A stretch of DNA of 64,000 nucleotides, taken from an uncultured Clostridia bacterium. GTDB taxonomy: Bacteria; Bacillota; Clostridia; Lachnospirales; CAG-274. The stretch is from contig CANRHR010000011.1 of NCBI GenBank assembly GCA_947630475.1, positions 1 to 64,000 of the forward strand, given 5' to 3'. Positions 50,560-60,940 of the stretch are shown in pieces. The notes beneath the pieces are model-generated. The model worked only from the letters and a program-made list of their open reading frames with translations, ran no database searches and had not been told where the DNA came from. The translations under genes were made by a program, and so were the position numbers. Position 1 is the first letter of the stretch. The number at the start of each line of letters is the position of its first letter.

Positions 50560-52263
50560 ATGAATTATGTTGGCATAGCTACTGCCTTTGCCGGCGGGCT
50601 TGGATTGTTTATTTACGGTATGCATGTTATGGCGCTGGGCCTTCAGAAAGCTGCAGGAGCCAAAATGAAAAAAATATTGGAAATACTTACAAAAAACAAA
50701 CTCTTGGGCGTCATTCTCGGTGCTGCTGTTACTGCCATTATTCAATCAAGCTCCGCCACCACTGTAATGGTAGTAGGCTTTGTTAATGCCGGACTGATGA
50801 ATCTTTCTCAGGTTGTAGGGATAATTATGGGGGCAAATATAGGCACAACCGTCACAGGCTGGCTTGTATCAAGTATTTCTTGGGCAGGCTTTCTTAAGCC
50901 GACAACAATAGCGCCTATTGCAGTAGCTTTCGGGGCGGCGCTCGTTCTCCTTACCAAAAAAAATTCTCTAAAACAAATAGGAGAAATAATAGTAGGCTTT
51001 GGTCTTTTATTTATAGGTATAGAAATGATGTCTGAGGGTGTTGAGCCTCTAAGCACAATACCCGCATTTGAAAATATGTTCCGTTCTTTTGGAAGAAATC
51101 CTATCTTAGGTGTTTTGGTTGGCGCATTTGTTACCGCAATTATACAATCAAGCTCCGCTTCTGTCGGTATTTTGCAGTCGCTCTCTCTTTCCGGAATAGT
51201 TTCTTGGAATTCTGCAATATACATTATCATGGGTCAGAATATCGGTACTTGCGCCACTGCTATGCTCTCGAGCATAGGCGCATCAAAAAACGCAAGAGGA
51301 GCCGCATATATCCATCTTTTATTCAATGTTCTGGGAAGTGTATTTTTCAGCATTTTGGCTGCTTTGTTTTTTACGTTTATAAATCCTGAGCTTGGTTATG
51401 AAAAAATATCAATTGTAGAAATAAGTGCCATACACACAGCTTTTAATATAGCAAATACAGCTATAATGTATCCTTTCAGTGATATTTTGGTTAAAATCGC
51501 TCAAAGGCTTACCTCAAGAGGAGAAAAGAGCGTTGACGATAATGATATGATGCAAATAGGTCTTGATGATCGTATTCTTGAAACACCCGGCATAGCGATT
51601 CAAAATTGTGTAAAGCAAATCATTCACCTTGGTTATATGGCTCTTGAAAATTTAAAGCTTTCCATAGAATGTCTTTTGGAAAATGACGAAGAAAAAGCCG
51701 AAACCGTTATGGCAAGAGAAAAACGCATAGATACTATGCAGCAGGTTTTGACGCAGTATATGATTAAAATATGTAACGCCGATATAAGCGAAAAACAAAA
51801 CAAAACAATTACATCGCTTTTCCATACGGTAAACGACCTTGAAAGAATAGGTGATCACTGTGAAAACTTGGTTGAATTAAGCGGCTTTATGGAAGATGAA
51901 CAGCTTAATTTTTCAAACACCGCCCAAAAGGAAATAACCGAAATGGGCAGCTTTACTGTTGATTGTGTATTAAACGCAGTGAAAGCTCTTGAAGAAAGCG
52001 ACAAAAATTATGCATTTGATGCAATAAAAGATGAAGCTGTTGTTGACGATATGGAAAAGGAATTAAGATCACTTCACATAAAAAGGCTCCAAAAAAATGA
52101 ATGTGATGCAACGGCAAGCGTTGTCTTTCTTGATGTTTTAACAAATCTTGAAAGAGTTTCCGATCATGCGTTAAATGTTGCTCAGGGTGTAATTTCACGC
52201 ATTGAAAACAAAACTATAGCGCAAATAAAAGACGAGTTTTCCTCAAAGGCGCTAAACAGTTAA
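50560..52263 (+). CDS. Na/Pi cotransporter with PhoU domain
   Basis: A 567-residue membrane transporter. Two inverted repeat halves show the family QSSSATT (about residue 64) and QSSSASVG (about residue 195) motifs, each followed by GxNIGT. Residues about 345-560 form a PhoU-like helical domain (DLERIGDHCENLVELS and LERVSDHALNVAQG). It should import phosphate with sodium. AAGGAGG precedes ATG 50560. Single-gene unit with its own promoter and structured leader. Confidence 0.9.
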   Translation: MNYVGIATAFAGGLGLFIYGMHVMALGLQKAAGAKMKKILEILTKNKLLGVILGAAVTAIIQSSSATTVMVVGFVNAGLMNLSQVVGIIMGANIGTTVTGWLVSSISWAGFLKPTTIAPIAVAFGAALVLLTKKNSLKQIGEIIVGFGLLFIGIEMMSEGVEPLSTIPAFENMFRSFGRNPILGVLVGAFVTAIIQSSSASVGILQSLSLSGIVSWNSAIYIIMGQNIGTCATAMLSSIGASKNARGAAYIHLLFNVLGSVFFSILAALFFTFINPELGYEKISIVEISAIHTAFNIANTAIMYPFSDILVKIAQRLTSRGEKSVDDNDMMQIGLDDRILETPGIAIQNCVKQIIHLGYMALENLKLSIECLLENDEEKAETVMAREKRIDTMQQVLTQYMIKICNADISEKQNKTITSLFHTVNDLERIGDHCENLVELSGFMEDEQLNFSNTAQKEITEMGSFTVDCVLNAVKALEESDKNYAFDAIKDEAVVDDMEKELRSLHIKRLQKNECDATASVVFLDVLTNLERVSDHALNVAQGVISRIENKTIAQIKDEFSSKALNS

Positions 52264-52394
52264 AATTATCTAAAGCATAAAATAATGTGAAATTTTTTAT
52301 CCCTAATTGAATTTGGTAAAAATATACAAAAAAATATTTTTTTATCATTCAAAAAACGTTAGTTTGTATTAAGGACTTATTTTTCAAGCTATGT

Positions 52395-52400
52395 TATAAT
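52395..52400 (+). promoter_or_regulatory. Extended -10 promoter before pgk
   Basis: TATAAT (52395-52400) with TG at 52392-52393 makes an extended -10 box. The -35 region (GGACTT) is poor. It gives a leader of about 130 bases before the pgk start. Confidence 0.45.
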
Positions 52401-52537
52401 GTTATCAATGTAGTATTTGCTTTCCTGCATTGGTATTTTATGTGCTTTTTAATTTTTATTGGTATTATCAGCTTCGCTGACTTAAATGCCAAAAAAATTT
52501 TATTGTTAAATTTTAAACCCGAAAGGAGAAAGTTTAA

Positions 52538-53728
52538 ATGTTAAGCAAAAAATCAGTTGATGATTTACAGGTAAAGGGAAAAAGAGTTTTGGTAAGATGT
52601 GATTTTAACGTTCCTTTAAAAGATGGCGTAATCACGGATGAAAACAGAATTGTCGCTGCTCTTCCTACTATTAAAAAATTGATATCCGATGGTGGAAGGG
52701 TTATTTTGTGCTCTCATTTAGGCAAGCCTAAAGAGCCTTCTGATGATTTTTCTCTTGCGCCTGTCGCAAAAAGATTATCCGAAAAGCTTGGTAAGGAGGT
52801 CGTTTTTGCCGCTGATGACACTGTTGTGGGAGAAAATGCAAAGGCTGCCGTTGAAAAAATGAACGACGGCGATGTTGTCCTTCTTCAAAACACTCGCTTC
52901 AGAAAAGAAGAAACAAAAAATATCGATACTTTCAGTCAAGAGCTTGCAAGTCTTTGCGATGTTTATGTAAATGACGCTTTCGGCTCTTCTCACAGAGCTC
53001 ACTGCTCAACTGTCGGCGTTACAAAATTTGTAAACGAATCCGCTGTGGGCTATCTTATGGATAAAGAAATCACTTATCTCGGCAATGCGGTAAACAATCC
53101 CGTAAGACCTTTTGTAGCCATACTCGGAGGAGCAAAGGTATCCGATAAAATTAATGTTATAAATAATCTGCTTGATAAGGTAGATACACTTATAATCGGC
53201 GGAGGTATGGCATATACTTTCTTAAAATCAAAAGGCTATGAGGTTGGAGAATCAATCCTTGAAGCCGATAAGGTAGATTATGCAGGCGAAATGATTAAAA
53301 AAGCCGAAGAAAAGGGAGTTAAATTTTTACTTCCGATAGATGTTGTTGTTGGAAAAGAGTTTAGCAATGACACAGAGCATAAAACAGTTGATATAGATAA
53401 GATTCCTTCTGATTGGCAAGGATTTGATATCGGCGAAAAAACAAGACAGTTGTTTGCAAACGCTTTAAAAGATGCAAAAACAGTTGTTTGGAACGGACCT
53501 ATGGGAGTTTTTGAGTTTCCGATTTTTGCAAAAGGTACTATTGCAATAGCCGAAACTTTGGCAAATATCGACGCAACAACAATAATCGGAGGCGGCGACT
53601 CTGCAGCGGCTGTTAATCAAAACGGCTATGGAGATAAAATGAGCCACATATCAACAGGCGGCGGAGCTTCTCTCGAATTTCTTGAGGGCAAAGATCTTCC
53701 GGGTGTCGTAGCTGTTGATGATAAGTAA
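52538..53728 (+). CDS. pgk: Phosphoglycerate kinase
   Basis: A 396-residue glycolytic enzyme converting 1,3-bisphosphoglycerate and ADP into 3-phosphoglycerate and ATP. Hallmarks: [44 protein letters not shown], and [11 protein letters not shown] with [11 protein letters not shown] at the nucleotide site. AAAGGAGAAAG precedes ATG 52538. First of four glycolytic genes in a row. Confidence 0.97.
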   Translation: MLSKKSVDDLQVKGKRVLVRCDFNVPLKDGVITDENRIVAALPTIKKLISDGGRVILCSHLGKPKEPSDDFSLAPVAKRLSEKLGKEVVFAADDTVVGENAKAAVEKMNDGDVVLLQNTRFRKEETKNIDTFSQELASLCDVYVNDAFGSSHRAHCSTVGVTKFVNESAVGYLMDKEITYLGNAVNNPVRPFVAILGGAKVSDKINVINNLLDKVDTLIIGGGMAYTFLKSKGYEVGESILEADKVDYAGEMIKKAEEKGVKFLLPIDVVVGKEFSNDTEHKTVDIDKIPSDWQGFDIGEKTRQLFANALKDAKTVVWNGPMGVFEFPIFAKGTIAIAETLANIDATTIIGGGDSAAAVNQNGYGDKMSHISTGGGASLEFLEGKDLPGVVAVDDK

Positions 53729-53752
53729 TATTTTGATAAAGAGGTGTTAACT

Positions 53753-54502
53753 ATGAGGAAAAAATTAATTGCCGGAAACTGGAAAATGAATAAAACTCCA
53801 AGCGAAGCCATGGAGCTTGTTGAACTGCTTAAAAACAAAGTTAAAGACAGTGAAAATGATGTTGTATTTTGCGTGCCGTTTATCGACTTGGATATAGTAT
53901 GTGATATACTTAAAGAAACAGATATTCATGTTGGCGCTCAAAATATGTACTTTGAGGACAAAGGCGCATATACCGGAGAAATTTCCGCAGATATGATTAA
54001 AAATGTAGGCGCAGACTATGTTATTATAGGCCATTCCGAAAGAAGAGCTTATTTTGCAGAAACAGACGAAACAGTAAATCTTAAGGTTAAAAAGGCAATC
54101 GAAAAAGAGCTTAATCCTATCGTTTGCGTTGGGGAAAGTCTCGAACAAAAGGAAACAAAAATCGGCCTTGATTTTGTAAGGATACAGGTTAAATGTGCAT
54201 TTAAGGATATAAGCCCTGAGGATGCTTTAAAGGTTACAATTGCTTATGAGCCGATTTGGGCTATAGGAACCGGCAGAACAGCTTCTAACGAAGATGCTCA
54301 GGCATTCTGCAAGGCTATAAGAGATACCATAGCTGAAATTTATGATTCATCAACGGCTGAAAATATCAGGATTCTCTACGGCGGAAGCGTTAAATCCACC
54401 AATGCAAAGGGTCTTTTTGCAATGCCCGATATAGATGGAGCTTTAGTAGGCGGCGCAAGCTTAAACGAGGATTTTGAAAAAATTGTAAATTACAATAAAT
54501 AA
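53753..54502 (+). CDS. tpiA: Triosephosphate isomerase
   Basis: A 249-residue TIM barrel. The N-terminal AGNWKMNKT (catalytic Asn-Lys), IGHSERRAYF (catalytic His), AYEPIWAIGTGRTA (catalytic Glu and mobile loop) and LYGGSVK are present. ATG 53753 is chosen because GAGGTG lies just upstream; an in-frame GTG at 53744 overlaps that site. 24 bases after pgk. Confidence 0.97.
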   Translation: MRKKLIAGNWKMNKTPSEAMELVELLKNKVKDSENDVVFCVPFIDLDIVCDILKETDIHVGAQNMYFEDKGAYTGEISADMIKNVGADYVIIGHSERRAYFAETDETVNLKVKKAIEKELNPIVCVGESLEQKETKIGLDFVRIQVKCAFKDISPEDALKVTIAYEPIWAIGTGRTASNEDAQAFCKAIRDTIAEIYDSSTAENIRILYGGSVKSTNAKGLFAMPDIDGALVGGASLNEDFEKIVNYNK

Positions 54503-54560
54503 TTATTAACCGAATTTTAAATTTATTCGCTTGGTTCGGCAAGGCTAAGGAGATTTAAAA

Positions 54561-56102
54561 ATGGATAGGAAAACAACTATTTTAATGATTTTAGACGGTT
54601 TCGGTATAAATGATAAAACCGAGGGCAATGCGATAAAGCTGGCAAACACTCCAAATATTGACGATATAATAAATACATATCCTTGTGTTAAGGGATATGC
54701 AAGTGGTCTTGCAGTTGGGCTTCCAGATGGACAGATGGGAAATTCCGAAGTCGGTCATCTTAATATTGGCGCCGGAAGAATAGTTTATCAGGAGCTTACA
54801 AGAATCACAAAAGCTATTGCCGATGGTGATTTTTTTGAAAATAAAGCTCTTCTTTCAGCCATAGAAAACTGCAAAAAAAACAATTCTTCTCTGCATTTGA
54901 TGGGGCTTTTGTCAACAGGCGGCGTTCACAGTCATATAGATCATCTTTACGGGCTTATTAGGCTTGCTAAAATGAACGGTATTAATAAAGTCTATCTTCA
55001 TGCATTTTTAGACGGAAGAGATACCCCTCCTACTTCCGGCAAGGGATTTCTTGCAGACGCTCAGGCCGAGATGGAAAAAATAGGAGTAGGAAAAATCGCC
55101 TCCGTTTCGGGAAGATATTATGCTATGGATAGAGATAAACGTTGGGACAGACTTGAAAAAGCTTATAACGCCCTTGTATTTGCGCAGGGAAATAAAGCAC
55201 AAAGCGCTCAGGATTGTATCGATGCTTCATATGCTGCCAATGTTAATGATGAATTTGTTATCCCCACCGTTATTACAGAAAACGGTCAGCCTGTAGCAAC
55301 CGTTAAAGAAAACGATTCGATTATTTTCTTTAATTTTAGGCCTGACAGAGCAAGAGAAATTACAAGGGCTTTCTGTGATGAGGTTTTTGAAGGCTTTGAA
55401 AGAAAAAACGGTTTCTTTAAGGTTAAATATGTTTGTTTTACAGATTATGATTCAACAATTAAAAATAAAGAAGTTGCTTTTGTTAAAGAAAAGTTGACAA
55501 ATACTCTTGGCGAATATATAGCTGCTCAGGGTTTAACTCAGCTTAGGCTTGCCGAAACAGAAAAATATGCTCATGTAACATTCTTTTTTAACGGCGGCAT
55601 AGAAGAGCCAAATAAAAACGAAAAGAGGATCCTTATACCCTCTCCAAAGGTTGCAACTTACGATCTTCAGCCTGAAATGAGCGCTGTTGAAGTAACCGAT
55701 AAGCTTATTGAAAATATTCTTTCAAAAGAAAACGATCTTATAATTATAAATTATGCCAATCCCGATATGGTTGGACACACAGGGGTAATTTCGGCAGCTG
55801 TTAAGGCTATAGAAACTATTGATAAATGTCTTGGCCGAGTTATGCAGGCTGTTAAAGAAACAGATGCACAAATGTTTTTGTGTGCAGACCACGGAAACAG
55901 TGATCAGCTTATTGATTATGAAACCGGCGAACCCCTTACCGCTCATACCACCAATCCTGTTCCTTTTGTACTTATAAACTGCAAAAAAGCAAAAGGACTC
56001 AAAGAGGACGGAAGGCTTGCGGATATAGCCCCTACTCTTCTTGATATGATGGGGTTAGAGCAGCCAAAAGAAATGACCGGCGTTTCTCTTTTGATTAAAT
56101 AA
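54561..56102 (+). CDS. gpmI: 2,3-bisphosphoglycerate-independent phosphoglycerate mutase
   Basis: A 513-residue alkaline-phosphatase superfamily mutase. LMILDGFGIN gives the first metal Asp, MGNSEVGHLNIG the phosphoserine nucleophile, LDGRDTPPTSG and NYANPDMVGHTG are conserved, and LCADHGNSDQL ends the metal site. It interconverts 3- and 2-phosphoglycerate. AAGGAGAT precedes ATG 54561. Confidence 0.97.
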   Translation: MDRKTTILMILDGFGINDKTEGNAIKLANTPNIDDIINTYPCVKGYASGLAVGLPDGQMGNSEVGHLNIGAGRIVYQELTRITKAIADGDFFENKALLSAIENCKKNNSSLHLMGLLSTGGVHSHIDHLYGLIRLAKMNGINKVYLHAFLDGRDTPPTSGKGFLADAQAEMEKIGVGKIASVSGRYYAMDRDKRWDRLEKAYNALVFAQGNKAQSAQDCIDASYAANVNDEFVIPTVITENGQPVATVKENDSIIFFNFRPDRAREITRAFCDEVFEGFERKNGFFKVKYVCFTDYDSTIKNKEVAFVKEKLTNTLGEYIAAQGLTQLRLAETEKYAHVTFFFNGGIEEPNKNEKRILIPSPKVATYDLQPEMSAVEVTDKLIENILSKENDLIIINYANPDMVGHTGVISAAVKAIETIDKCLGRVMQAVKETDAQMFLCADHGNSDQLIDYETGEPLTAHTTNPVPFVLINCKKAKGLKEDGRLADIAPTLLDMMGLEQPKEMTGVSLLIK

Positions 56103-56262
56103 TTATAAAATAAATTTTAAGAAAGCACTGATTTCGTTTGGTCTTAAAATTTATATAAGCGTATTTGTGTTTTCATGATAATAAAATCCTGTGAGAATAT
56201 CTTACGGATGTTATTATATGCAGATAATAATTCTGCCGAAAGTGCATCAAATAAAAAATTGA

Positions 56263-57615
<1,353 letters not shown>

Positions 57616-57632
57616 TAAAACCAAAAACATCT

Positions 57633-57662
57633 CCGACACTGTTTTTACAGTGTCGGTTTTTT
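57633..57662 (+). terminator. Intrinsic terminator of eno
   Basis: CCGACACTG (57633-57641), loop TTTTTA, CAGTGTCGG (57648-57656), then six T. A perfect nine-pair stem. Confidence 0.92.
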
Positions 57663-57667
57663 ACACA

Positions 57668-57705
57668 AAAATAAAACGTGCCGAATTTACGACACGTTTT
57701 ATTTT
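57668..57705 (-). terminator. Intrinsic terminator of the YtrA-like ABC operon
   Basis: AAAATAAAACGTG (57668-57680) and CACGTTTTATTTT (57693-57705) are a perfect 13-base inverted repeat. On the - strand the stem ends in A/T pairs, placing it right after the permease stop at 57711. Confidence 0.75.
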
Positions 57706-57710
57706 AATTT

Positions 57711-58457
57711 TTATTCCAAATTTAATTTTTTCTCAATAATATAATTTGTAACAACAAAATATACCGCAATCATAATTATGCTGATTAAACTTCCAATTAA
57801 ATAAAAATTTATCATAGAAGCCCAACTTCCGTTTAATAAGTTATTTAAAATAATTACATTTAATCTGTCTACCGTTAAAGTTTTTACAGAATAAATTCCA
57901 AAAAATGCTGCAACAGATAAAGATTTCTTATGAACATTGGCAAGCTGTCCTATAGCCATAGATGTATAGAGCATTAAAATATTTTCCAGAATTTTTGTTG
58001 CGGCATATAATACAGATGAAGCTATAATATTAAAATAATCCGGTTTAATATCGTTGAATAATTTTAAAAAACCTAAAACCATTCCTTGCTCATATACAAG
58101 TATAAATATTGATAAAAGACTTACGACAAAGCTTGCAGCTGTCCAAATAAAAGCGGAAATAAGCTTTGCGGCAATGTTTTTCCATGCTTTAAGAGGAAGA
58201 GTATTCATAAGATAGCCTTCCTCACAAAGAAGATTTTTATAAAATCTTTGTATTATAATTATAAGCGTTGCCACCGAAACAGCTGTCAAAAACATAATAA
58301 ACAATACAAACAAAGGTACATTTGCTGAAAAAAATTTCCTTTCGGGGCCTAATGAAATTTTTGTAATAAATGACAAAACAATTAAAACCGCATACATAGG
58401 AAACAATATTCTTCCCATTGCTTTCATATCATATTTTAACAGCTTTCCTATAAACAT
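57711..58457 (-). CDS. ABC-2 type permease of YtrA-like operon
   Basis: A 248-residue membrane protein with about six hydrophobic segments and a short Asn/Lys/Glu tail. The N-terminal FIGKLLKYDMKAMGRILFPM is typical of permeases in GntR-YtrB-type operons. It overlaps the ATPase gene by 10 bases. Substrate unknown; such systems respond to cell-wall antibiotics in Bacillus. Confidence 0.8.
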   Translation of the reverse strand: MFIGKLLKYDMKAMGRILFPMYAVLIVLSFITKISLGPERKFFSANVPLFVLFIMFLTAVSVATLIIIIQRFYKNLLCEEGYLMNTLPLKAWKNIAAKLISAFIWTAASFVVSLLSIFILVYEQGMVLGFLKLFNDIKPDYFNIIASSVLYAATKILENILMLYTSMAIGQLANVHKKSLSVAAFFGIYSVKTLTVDRLNVIILNNLLNGSWASMINFYLIGSLISIIMIAVYFVVTNYIIEKKLNLE

Positions 58458-59155
58458 TTAAACACCTCCCTAAAATAATTGTCAACACTGCTGCCGTTTT
58501 CCTGACGTATTTCATCAACAGTTTTATGAAGCTTTATCTCACCGTTTTGTATAAAAACAGCTTCATCCAAAACTTTTTCTATATCGCTTATAAGATGAGT
58601 GGAAATAACAACAGAAGCATTTTCATTATAATTTGAAATTATTGTATTTAGTATATAATCTCTTGCTGCGGGATCGACTCCGGCAATAGGTTCATCGAGA
58701 AAATAAATCTGCGCCTCTCTGCTCATAACCAAAATAAGCTGTACCTTTTCTTTTGTACCCTTTGACATAGTTTTAAGCCTGTTTTCAGGAGATATATCAA
58801 GCCTTGCCAACATATCCAATGCCTTTTGGGCATTAAAATCATCATAAAAGTCAGAAAAAAAGTTTAAAATATCTTTCACTTTCATCCACGAATTTAGATA
58901 TGTTTTGTCGGGAAGATATGATACTATTTTTTTTGTTTCTGCACTTGGAGCTAATCCATTTATAAGAATTTCACCATCCGTCTTTGTCAGCAGAGCATTT
59001 GCAAGCTTTATCAGGGTTGTTTTTCCGCTTCCGTTTGGGCCCAGAAGACCAACTATTTTGCCTCTTTCAATATTAAGATTTATACCGTTTAATGCCGTTT
59101 TTGCTCCGAAACGTTTTGTTAAATTTTTACAGCATAATATTTCTGTACTCATCAT
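58448..59155 (-). CDS. ABC transporter ATPase (YtrB-like)
   Basis: A 235-residue ATPase: Walker A LLGPNGSGKTTLIKL, signature MSKGTKEKVQLILVM, Walker B IYFLDEPIAGVDP, switch STHLISD. LSYLPDKTYLN-type segment (residues about 75-85) matches the YtrB/YxlF group. It sits directly after the GntR regulator gene and overlaps the permease. Confidence 0.88.
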   Translation of the reverse strand: MMSTEILCCKNLTKRFGAKTALNGINLNIERGKIVGLLGPNGSGKTTLIKLANALLTKTDGEILINGLAPSAETKKIVSYLPDKTYLNSWMKVKDILNFFSDFYDDFNAQKALDMLARLDISPENRLKTMSKGTKEKVQLILVMSREAQIYFLDEPIAGVDPAARDYILNTIISNYNENASVVISTHLISDIEKVLDEAVFIQNGEIKLHKTVDEIRQENGSSVDNYFREVFKCL

Positions 59156-59524
59156 TTAACTCCTCCCCTCAATAATTGATTGAATTATATTAAAAGTTTC
59201 CTCTTTATTAAAGCCTATAGAACTCATTTTTTCAAAAAAATCATTTACAAAACTTTGAGCAATATTATTTTTCATTGATTTTATCATTTGTGAATCCTCC
59301 GTTATATATTTTCCCACTGACCTTTGAGAAAATATTAATCCGCATCTTTCAAGCTCTTGAAGAGCCTTTTGCACAGTATTGGGATTAACTCCGGCATCTG
59401 ACGCTATTTCTCTTATTGAAGGCAGTTTATCCCCTGCTTTATAAATACCGGAAATTATCATAATTTTAATATGATTCATTATTTGAATATAAATCGGCAC
59501 ATCATCAGAAAAATTCCACCCCAT
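59156..59524 (-). CDS. GntR family regulator (YtrA subfamily)
   Basis: A 122-residue regulator with a winged-helix DNA-binding domain (YIQIMNHIKIMIISGIYKAG, LPSIREIASDAGVNPNTVQK, ALQELERCGLI) and only a short C-terminal helix pair, as in YtrA, which lacks a large effector domain. It should repress its own ABC operon. A perfect palindrome TAGTTAACTA (59563-59572) lies within the spacer of the predicted promoter and could be its operator. AAGGAGGTG precedes the ATG. Confidence 0.87.
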   Translation of the reverse strand: MGWNFSDDVPIYIQIMNHIKIMIISGIYKAGDKLPSIREIASDAGVNPNTVQKALQELERCGLIFSQRSVGKYITEDSQMIKSMKNNIAQSFVNDFFEKMSSIGFNKEETFNIIQSIIEGRS

Positions 59525-59556
59525 ATTTTCACCTCCTTATTTGTATTGGTGTATTA

Positions 59557-59586
59557 GTTATATAGTTAACTATTGACAGTATACAA
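59557..59586 (-). promoter_or_regulatory. Promoter and candidate operator of the YtrA-like operon
   Basis: - strand TTGTAT (59586-59581), 18-base spacer, TATAAC (59562-59557). The palindrome TAGTTAACTA at 59563-59572 occupies the spacer next to the -10 box, well placed for repression by the GntR protein. Confidence 0.5.
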
Positions 59587-59621
59587 TATTTCATAATTTA
59601 TGTCAATATATTTTTAAAAAC

Positions 59622-59667
59622 AATTTAAAAAGTGCTGAAATTACTCTTAAAGCCAACTTCAACACTT
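59622..59667 (-). terminator. Putative terminator of the FabG-like gene
   Basis: On the - strand AAGTGTTGAA (59667-59658) pairs with TTCAGCACTT (59639-59630) with one mismatch, followed by TTTAAATTG. The loop is 18 bases. Confidence 0.45.
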
Positions 59668-59735
59668 CTAATATTTTTAATATTTATCGGTTATATTCGA
59701 AAAATTCAATAAAAAATTTCCTTTACTTAATATTT

Positions 59736-60482
59736 TTAATTCATCGCCCCATCAAGCGTCACAACCTGCCCTGTAATGTATGATGCATCATCGCAAGCCA
59801 AAAACATTACTGTTTTTGCTATCTCATCAGGCTCCGCAAACCTCATCATAGGTATTTTATCTATAAGTTCAGCCTTGTCCTCCGATGACAAAATATCATT
59901 CATCTGCGTATTAACAGCGCCACAGGCAACAGCATTTACTCTGATTCCTGATGGCGCAAGCTCTTTTGCCAACGCTTTTGTAAAAAGATTTAAAGCCCCC
60001 TTTGATGCCGAATATACAACTTCACAAGATGCCCCCACATTTCCCCACATTGAAGAAATATTTATAATACAGCCTTTCTTTTTCTTTATCATATCGGAAA
60101 GCACCAAATGAGAGCAGTTCATTGCTCCGTTTATATTTATATCCATTATTCTTTTAATTTCTTCATGGTGCATATCGGTAAAAAGCCCGATATGAGAAAT
60201 GCCGGCATTATTTATTAAAATATCTATATCTCCTAAATTGTTTTTTATTTGCTTTATCATATTTTCACACTGCTTATAATCCGATACATCGCCTATAAGA
60301 CCCATAGCATTTGGGTTTTCGGCTTTTATTTCGCCAAGCGTTTTTGCAAGCTCCTGCCTTGAGCTTGAAGCATTTATCGCTAATTTTGCCCTGCTGCGGG
60401 CAAAGTTTAAGGCAATAGCTCTGCCTATCCCTCTTGATGAGCCGGTTACAAACACTACTTTATTTTCAAAATTATAAATCAT
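59736..60482 (-). CDS. SDR family oxidoreductase (FabG-like 3-oxoacyl-ACP reductase)
   Basis: A 248-residue classical SDR: VFVTGSSRGIGRAIALNFA (cofactor loop), NNAGIS, INISSMWGNVG (catalytic Ser) and YSASKGALNLFTKALAKEL (Tyr-Lys), then GQVVTLDGAMN at the end. It may be FabG of fatty-acid synthesis or another ketoreductase; no fab genes are adjacent. ATG 60482 has AGGGGA upstream; the in-frame ATG at 60551 would add 23 residues that are not SDR-like. Confidence 0.85.
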   Translation of the reverse strand: MIYNFENKVVFVTGSSRGIGRAIALNFARSRAKLAINASSSRQELAKTLGEIKAENPNAMGLIGDVSDYKQCENMIKQIKNNLGDIDILINNAGISHIGLFTDMHHEEIKRIMDININGAMNCSHLVLSDMIKKKKGCIINISSMWGNVGASCEVVYSASKGALNLFTKALAKELAPSGIRVNAVACGAVNTQMNDILSSEDKAELIDKIPMMRFAEPDEIAKTVMFLACDDASYITGQVVTLDGAMN

Positions 60483-60640
60483 ATTAATCCCCTTTTGATT
60501 TGTATTTTTTATATCAAAATAACAGCCTTTAAGTTTTTGCTCAAACTTCATGTTACAGTATACAGCCTTTTTTTATTTATTACAAGCTTTATATTTTATA
60601 AAAAACTTCAGACTTTCAATAAACCTAAATTTGGTTGAGT

Positions 60641-60757
60641 TTATAAGTTTTTAAGAGCGTCGCAGACATCAAATCCGCAGGCGGAAATCGCATTTTCGCC
60701 GAGGAAAAAGGCGAGTTTCAAGGCTTTTAAAGCCGCCGGAATGAGCCTTTTGTTCAT
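60641..60757 (-). other. Possible 38-codon peptide or repeat-element coding stretch
   Basis: ATG at 60757 to TAA at 60641 encodes MNKRLIPAALKALKLAFFLG then ENAISACGFDVCDALKNL. No ribosome site. The composition is unlike neighbours, and I think it is more likely a mobile or repeat element remnant than a gene. Confidence 0.25.
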
Positions 60758-60861
60758 CTGTTTAACTTCGAAAAAGTCCGAATGGACTTTTTCGACAGTC
60801 AAAAGTTTATTTTATAAAAAACTTGCAATTATCTTGTATTTTTGATATAGTCAATGATATT

Positions 60862-60897
60862 CGTACTTCGCTTACGCTGCGTACTCATAACCAATGG
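60862..60897 (+). repeat. Dispersed intergenic element, copy E (partial)
   Basis: CGTACTTCGCTTACGCTGCG then TACTCATAACC, closely matching the inverse of copy A's right part and copy C. The inverted partner GGTTA-type arm is not seen, so it appears partial. Confidence 0.5.
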
Positions 60898-60940
60898 TAC
60901 TTACTTATTATTTAAAAACTTTTATGAAAGGATTAAATTA

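Larger units (their letters stand above)
60483..60940. other. Intergenic region: hairpin-rich segment and dispersed element copy
   Basis: 60641-60795 is much richer in GC than its surroundings, with several hairpins: TCCGC-AG-GCGGA (about 60677-60688), CGCC..GGCG, and a perfect CGAAAAAGTCC-GAAT-GGACTTTTTCG (60769-60794). 60862-60897 is copy E of the dispersed element. No promoter for the helicase could be chosen. Confidence 0.45.
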
